Shown here: positions 59,985-64,000 of the stretch, piece after piece
Layout: every line of letters begins with the position of its first letter
Numbering within the stretch: position 1 is the stretch's first letter
Assembly: GCA_015055965.1 (NCBI GenBank)
Contig: SVHG01000008.1
Coordinates: 1-64,000, forward strand
From: Clostridiales bacterium
GTDB taxonomy: Bacteria > Bacillota > Clostridia > Christensenellales > Borkfalkiaceae
Reading direction: 5' to 3'
Length of the DNA: 64,000 nucleotides
Translations under genes and position numbers: made by a program
The notes under the pieces: model-generated
What the model was told of the DNA's origin: nothing
What the model saw: the letters and a program-made list of their open reading frames with translations, nothing else
Databases searched by the model: none

Positions 59985-62189
59985 TTATTTATTGCTTGCA
60001 AGCACCTTTGCTGCAAACTCTTCGTCGTTAATGGTCTTTAAATAGAATTCTTCTAAGGGGCATTCTTCTTCTACCTCTGCAATAGTCTTACAGCACATAA
60101 TATTACCCTTTTTGATTATTGCAATACGGTCACAAATACGTTCAACGACGTCTATAATATGGCTAGAGAAGAATACGATATTGCCGGCTTCCGCGTGGCG
60201 ACGCATACATTCCTTAACCTGGAAAATACTGTTAGGATCTAAGCCGGTTAAGGGCTCGTCTAGTATCCAAAGCTTGGGATTGTGAACGAGCGCAGCCATA
60301 ATGGTTATCTTTTGCTTCATACCGTGTGAGTAGGTCTTCATAGAGTTATCAAAAGATCCTTCAAGCTCAAATAACGCAACCATTTCGTTTATTCTTGCAG
60401 TTCTATCTTCAACTGATACGTCGTATATATCTGCAATATAGTTAATGTATTCACGGCCGGTTAGCTTTTCGTATAAAGCGTAATGGTCGGGAACGTAACC
60501 GATTTGCGCTTTTGCAGAGCGAGGTTGGGTTGCGCAGTCAAATCCGCAAATCTCAATCGCTCCTTCAGTTATGGGTTGAATGCCTACTATGCTTTTAATA
60601 ATGGTAGACTTACCTGCGCCGTTAGGCCCTAAGAAGCCAAAGATTTCACCACCGTTTACGGTAAGACAAGCGTTCTTTACCGCGTATATTTTGCTGGTTG
60701 CATAGCGTTTAGAAAAGTTTTTAAGTTCAAGTTTTATTCCTGCATCGGGATTCATAGGTTCTTCAATACTCCTTCCGTCTAATTTTGCCTGCAGAGCAAG
60801 CTTATCTAATCTTATCTTTCTTTTACGCACGAGCATGTCGTAATGCGCGTCCGCTAAAATGAAAAATTCACTGTAAACAAACCAAATACCAAACGCAATA
60901 CCTACGTATACGATAAAGAACAGTAGTTGGTAGATGGGGTGGAACTCTAGGCTATGACCGGCTATGTTAATACTCGCCGTAATTTTGAATAAATCCTCTG
61001 CCCATTTGCCGAACTTATCGGGAATAAAGTCACTGTTTAGGAAGAAGAAGTCTACGTCGTGCCCCATTGAGGTGAATAACGCGTTAGCAAGTAACGCCAC
61101 GATAAAATAGAATAAAAAGCCTGCCATTGAATAGTAGAATTGCTTAATTTTTGGTCTTTCAAAAATCTTAAGCGCTACCAATAAAAGGGGCATAAAGAAT
61201 GCGGGATAGTGGTTAACCCAGAAGTTTACTAACGACCATTCAAATATTCTTGCTTCTTCGTAGTTGGGCATTATCATTGCTAAAAACGCGCCCATTACGT
61301 TTATAAAATAGGTGAAATAGAATAATTTCTTCGCTCTTAACAGTAAGCACACGGGAACTATGAACATTGCCGTATTACATAGGTGTAAGGGCCAATACCA
61401 AGGCTGTAAGAAGGTCGTATATTTAAATCTGGTACAGTAGCTTAGTAAAAGGGTTATACTTAGAAAGGTCATTGCAAACCTTCTAACCTCTAAATCCCTT
61501 TCTCTAAGCGCAAAGTAAATAATTACGGGAATTATAAAGCCTGCGTATAAGAACATTCTGTGGGTTGAAGTGAAATCGTCCACCACGAATGCGGCAGGAC
61601 CTCTGCCGAAAAGCACCTGTAATCCGTAAGAGGGGAAGGAGCTAAGCACCATAAAGAATAGGGCGATTATTAAAAGCCACCACTTTCCTTCCGGCTTATT
61701 CCACTTAAAGTCCTTTAGCCAGTAGGTTAAGCTTAAGAATAATCCAAACGCAACCTCTATACAATGCATTATCGCAGAGAAGCCGTAGTCAGAAAATTCA
61801 GGGCCCATTAAAAGATCAACCGTGTGTGGAACTAATACGCTTGCAAGTATATACGCGGGTAAGCAAAAATACTTTGCAAACAGCTTTAAAAAGTCTATCT
61901 TGTAAAAGGGGGCAAGCGCTAATACGCAAAAGCTAACTTGGGTAAACGCCACGCTTAAAAGAACCAACACCGTTACGAATTTTGAAGATAACGGCGTTTG
62001 ATCTAAACCAAACACGTTATCTATTGGGTACTCAACGTAAAAATAATAGCGGGCAACGTATATTGCAACGAAAATAAACGCTAATACCTTTGGTATTAAA
62101 GTGCTATTTCTGCCCTTTTCGTTTTTAAAAAGCAACGCTCCTACACCCGCCAATATGGCAAGCGAGCCGTAAGTGATTAAATATTGCAT
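59985..62189 (-). CDS. YwaF-like membrane domain fused to an ABC ATPase
   Basis: 734 residues. The N-terminal 450 contain about twelve helices. Residues about 205-440 resemble the YwaF/TMEM164 family (PWYWPLHLCNTAMFIVP with conserved His and Cys; GAFLAMIMPNY). A linker leads to an ABC ATPase (about 485-734): Walker A GPNGAGKST (521-529), signature YSHGMKQK (620-627), Walker B LWILDEP (640-646), then SSHIIDVVERICDRI. Two such parts in one chain is unusual. First gene of the operon, with the ABC-2 permease 13 bp downstream. Confidence 0.85.
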   Translation of the reverse strand: MQYLITYGSLAILAGVGALLFKNEKGRNSTLIPKVLAFIFVAIYVARYYFYVEYPIDNVFGLDQTPLSSKFVTVLVLLSVAFTQVSFCVLALAPFYKIDFLKLFAKYFCLPAYILASVLVPHTVDLLMGPEFSDYGFSAIMHCIEVAFGLFLSLTYWLKDFKWNKPEGKWWLLIIALFFMVLSSFPSYGLQVLFGRGPAAFVVDDFTSTHRMFLYAGFIIPVIIYFALRERDLEVRRFAMTFLSITLLLSYCTRFKYTTFLQPWYWPLHLCNTAMFIVPVCLLLRAKKLFYFTYFINVMGAFLAMIMPNYEEARIFEWSLVNFWVNHYPAFFMPLLLVALKIFERPKIKQFYYSMAGFLFYFIVALLANALFTSMGHDVDFFFLNSDFIPDKFGKWAEDLFKITASINIAGHSLEFHPIYQLLFFIVYVGIAFGIWFVYSEFFILADAHYDMLVRKRKIRLDKLALQAKLDGRSIEEPMNPDAGIKLELKNFSKRYATSKIYAVKNACLTVNGGEIFGFLGPNGAGKSTIIKSIVGIQPITEGAIEICGFDCATQPRSAKAQIGYVPDHYALYEKLTGREYINYIADIYDVSVEDRTARINEMVALFELEGSFDNSMKTYSHGMKQKITIMAALVHNPKLWILDEPLTGLDPNSIFQVKECMRRHAEAGNIVFFSSHIIDVVERICDRIAIIKKGNIMCCKTIAEVEEECPLEEFYLKTINDEEFAAKVLASNK

Positions 62190-62236
62190 AACTTAAAAAA
62201 AACTGATAATCTCCTATTATAATTTTATCTTTCATA

Positions 62237-62266
62237 ATATTATCACAATAATTCACAAATTGTCAA
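62237..62266 (-). promoter_or_regulatory. promoter of the ABC exporter operon
   Basis: On the minus strand TTGACA (62261-62266), 18 bp spacer, TAATAT (62237-62242). CACAAT and ATTGTG half-sites flank the -35 box and may be an operator. Confidence 0.65.
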
Positions 62267-62302
62267 CGAATTGTGGACTGTTTTATAATAATATTATAAA
62301 AA

Positions 62303-62332
62303 TCAAGCAATAACCGACTTGCGGTTACCCTT
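62303..62332 (-). repeat. weak copy of the CGATTA motif
   Basis: On the minus strand AAGGGTAACCGCAAGTCGGTT then ATTGC. The CTATA part is lost, so this is a doubtful member. Confidence 0.3.
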
Positions 62333-62615
62333 TTTTTATTATTTGTTTTCACGCGCTTTTATTTATCCGTTTTGCTTAAGCCAAAGCTTGCTTTTATAAT
62401 GACAAAAAAGATTTAGCTGAGCTGCTTTTTTTGCGCGATTTTGCGTCTATAAAATATTTCTTATGTATTATACAATCAAAAATAAAAAATTCCTTATAAA
62501 TTTTTAACTTTTTTCAACTATTTATTTGCTTTACCTTAAAAAATGCGTTTTTTCTTTTTAAATTTATGTTTAGATTTAAAGCGTTTTTAAGGAAATTTTT
62601 TAAAAGAAACAACTT

Positions 62616-62645
62616 AAAAAGGTATGCTATAGGTCGATTATCGCG
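62616..62645 (+). repeat. dispersed CGATTA motif, copy
   Basis: AAAAAGGTATG then CTATAGGTCGATTATCGCG: one of the best matches, 43 bp from hairpin element copy B. Confidence 0.65.
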
Positions 62646-62675
62646 CTTTTTATAAACAAAAACACCCGCTTGTAA

Positions 62676-62686
62676 ATTAAGGCGGG
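62676..62686. repeat. left 11 bp direct repeat of element copy B
   Basis: ATTAAGGCGGG, repeated at 63056-63066 on the other side of the element: a candidate target-site duplication. The site is in a CCCGC/GCGGG terminator-like stem. Confidence 0.6.
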
Positions 62687-62688
62687 TA

Positions 62689-63057
62689 TCCTTAGCGGAG
62701 AATTTACACTTTGACAAAAGTGCAAGCATCGCATTTGTCTGGACAAATGCAAAAGGGCTAAGCCCAAACCCTTAATACAAGCAGAAAGAGAGAACAAATC
62801 GGCTTAAATCCCGAAATGTCCTCTCTTTTTTCTGTTAGTGATGTTTTTGCTGTCGCAAAAGTGATGTTATGCTCCGCATAATAATGTTGCTCGCCATTTG
62901 CTACGCAAATACAAGCTCGCAATGATGTGATGTTTGCCCACTGTGCCGAAGGCACAACATCATTCACGCAGTGAACATCACTGCCGTAGGCAACATCATT
63001 TGCCCGCAAGGGCAAACATCGTTTAGCGTGAATGCTCCGTTAAGAGCATCACGCTAT
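62689..63057 (-). repeat. hairpin-ladder element, copy B (369 bp)
   Basis: Reverse-oriented near-identical partner of 47209-47577 with equal length and the same ends. Most differences fall in loops (TCAC to TTGC; GCCTGCGGC to GCCTACGGC). One is a compensatory pair: in the GCATTTG stem (62731-62750) an A-T pair of copy A is a T-A pair here. The frame 62758-63015 shares its artificial protein with copy A's frame and is not considered coding. Confidence 0.85.
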
Positions 63058-63066
63058 TAAGGCGGG
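63056..63066. repeat. right 11 bp direct repeat of element copy B
   Basis: ATTAAGGCGGG, identical to 62676-62686. One or two bases overlap the element end, so the exact duplication length is 9-11 bp. Confidence 0.6.
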
Positions 63067-63127
63067 CGCTTTGTTTTTTATACTGTTTTTAGGTTACAAA
63101 TAATTTTTATTTTTTAGTGTAAAGCCT

Positions 63128-64000
63128 TTATTTTAGCTCGCTAACGAAGTTAAGCATTTGCTCTACAAGATAGTTCACGTTTTCTTCCCTGCCAACGGTA
63201 TCTTTATTAGTGTGAATTTTGCCGGTATAAAACTTAACGAATTTTCCTTTCGTGCAAGCCATAACGCCTATTCCACGTTCAAAATTCTTATAATCGGAAT
63301 TAGAGGCGCTACCCTTGAAGGGTAAGAAATGTAAATTAAAACCCTCCTTTGCAGTTAAGGTGTTTTTTAAAATAGCGTATTCTTCACTTTCCTCCGCGCC
63401 CTTTTTAACGATAAAAATCATTTCGTTACCGTTTGCAACGCAGTCAAAGTTAATAACCGTTTTATCTTTAAGTAAATCCTTATACGCCTTACTCATTGCC
63501 TTAGAGCCTAAAAGTCCCTTTTCTTCATTATCAAAAAGAACGAATGCAACTTCCCTTTTGTTAATTTGCTTTGCTAGGCTTATGACGGTTGCCACACCGG
63601 AAGAGTTATCGTTTACGTTATTCTTATTAGTAACCATTCTGGTTGCCGCAAAAAAGGCAACGAAGTAAATTACTAAATAAAGAGCTACCGTGTAATAAAG
63701 CTCAAGGCTTAACAAACGACCTATACCAAACGCAACCGCCAAAGAAAGTAACGCAAGAATTAAGGGATAACCCAAGTGGTATAAATAATTTATAATCTTA
63801 TTCGCGGGAAGCATTAGGTTGGGCACGAGTGAGGTTGCAGGGGTATCGTAATGCGCGGTAAAGATTACCTTTGCGCTTTCTATATCACCTATTACTATAT
63901 TTTCATGCTCCTTTTCTAAAATATCCTTTTTTACTCTGTTTGGCTCAAATTCGCCGGATACGTAGTTGAAAAAAGCGCTCTTTTGCTCTTTAGTTCTTCT
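63128..64000 (-). CDS. M28-family metallopeptidase, membrane-anchored (5' part off window)
   Basis: The frame stays open from the stop at 63128 to the window edge (291 codons), so the true start lies beyond 64000; an internal GTG at 63826 is not the start. It contains FTAHYDTPA (first metal His and Asp), two helices (about residues 75-120 of the visible part), NVNDNSSGVA (bridging Asp), FDNEEKGLLGS (catalytic Glu-Glu) and a later NFDCVANG (metal Asp). The peptidase fold is interrupted by the membrane segment after HYD. It is probably a zinc aminopeptidase-like enzyme at the membrane. Confidence 0.85.
   Translation of the reverse strand, partial: RRTKEQKSAFFNYVSGEFEPNRVKKDILEKEHENIVIGDIESAKVIFTAHYDTPATSLVPNLMLPANKIINYLYHLGYPLILALLSLAVAFGIGRLLSLELYYTVALYLVIYFVAFFAATRMVTNKNNVNDNSSGVATVISLAKQINKREVAFVLFDNEEKGLLGSKAMSKAYKDLLKDKTVINFDCVANGNEMIFIVKKGAEESEEYAILKNTLTAKEGFNLHFLPFKGSASNSDYKNFERGIGVMACTKGKFVKFYTGKIHTNKDTVGREENVNYLVEQMLNFVSELK

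Overview
This window looks like chromosomal DNA from a low-GC, anaerobic, Gram-positive, spore-forming clostridium, probably an uncultured gut lineage. The support is a Spo0A homologue, a class III (anaerobic) ribonucleotide reductase with NrdR boxes, sigma-A promoters of the TTGACA-17-TATAAT type, many diacylglyceryl-type lipoproteins, and an MsmX-like sugar ABC ATPase. A Christensenellales-type organism is my guess from style only. No rRNA, transposase, phage or CRISPR array was seen.

Layout. 0.3-5.4 kb is an alpha-glucan module: glgP and malQ with a divergent LacI regulator and palindromic operators. 5.4-6.4 kb is a scrap-yard of intergenic repeats. 6.4-30.3 kb is a 24 kb, one-directional fructan-utilisation locus. 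It holds an MsmX-type ATPase, an unknown membrane protein, fructokinase, a secreted multidomain GH32, a LacI regulator, a solute-binding lipoprotein with two permeases, a LamG-GH32 lipoprotein, two large lipoproteins carrying nine jelly-roll modules, and a cytoplasmic GH32. Together they describe capture and cleavage of fructan at the surface, ABC import of oligofructosides, intracellular hydrolysis and fructose phosphorylation.

31-35 kb holds a zinc-ribbon protein, a nitroreductase, a small membrane protein and an InlB-repeat lipoprotein preceded by a striking structured leader RNA with its own promoter and terminator. 35.5-36.1 kb is a cluster of seven tRNA genes. 36.4-45.8 kb is housekeeping: a ferritin-like protein, gapA, nrdD (with a fused glutaredoxin-like domain), trxB, eda and glyS. 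46-49.3 kb carries a Spo0A whose receiver domain has lost its phosphorylation site, then mreB and maf. 49.5-55.4 kb holds small conserved proteins (one behind a sigma-G-like promoter), tRNA-Arg, a four-helix-bundle (bAvd/S23-type) protein, bioY and a PlsC-like acyltransferase. 55.5-62.2 kb is a four-gene operon with a YwaF-like membrane domain fused to an ABC ATPase. The window ends inside an M28 peptidase.

The least explained signal is a family of hairpin-ladder arrays at about 30.6, 43.9, 47.2, 52.2 and 62.7 kb. Each is a row of short perfect hairpins separated by a constant spacer (TGATGTT in the left half, its complement AACATCA in the right half), so the spacers can pair and leave the hairpins as side arms. 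Two copies are 369 bp, nearly identical and in opposite orientation. They show one compensatory base-pair change, and one copy is flanked by an 11 bp direct repeat. A third array abuts the promoter of the four-helix-bundle gene. I propose a mobile, structure-based element family, possibly served by that protein. Separately, a 30 bp intergenic motif containing CTATAnGnCGATTA occurs about a dozen times.
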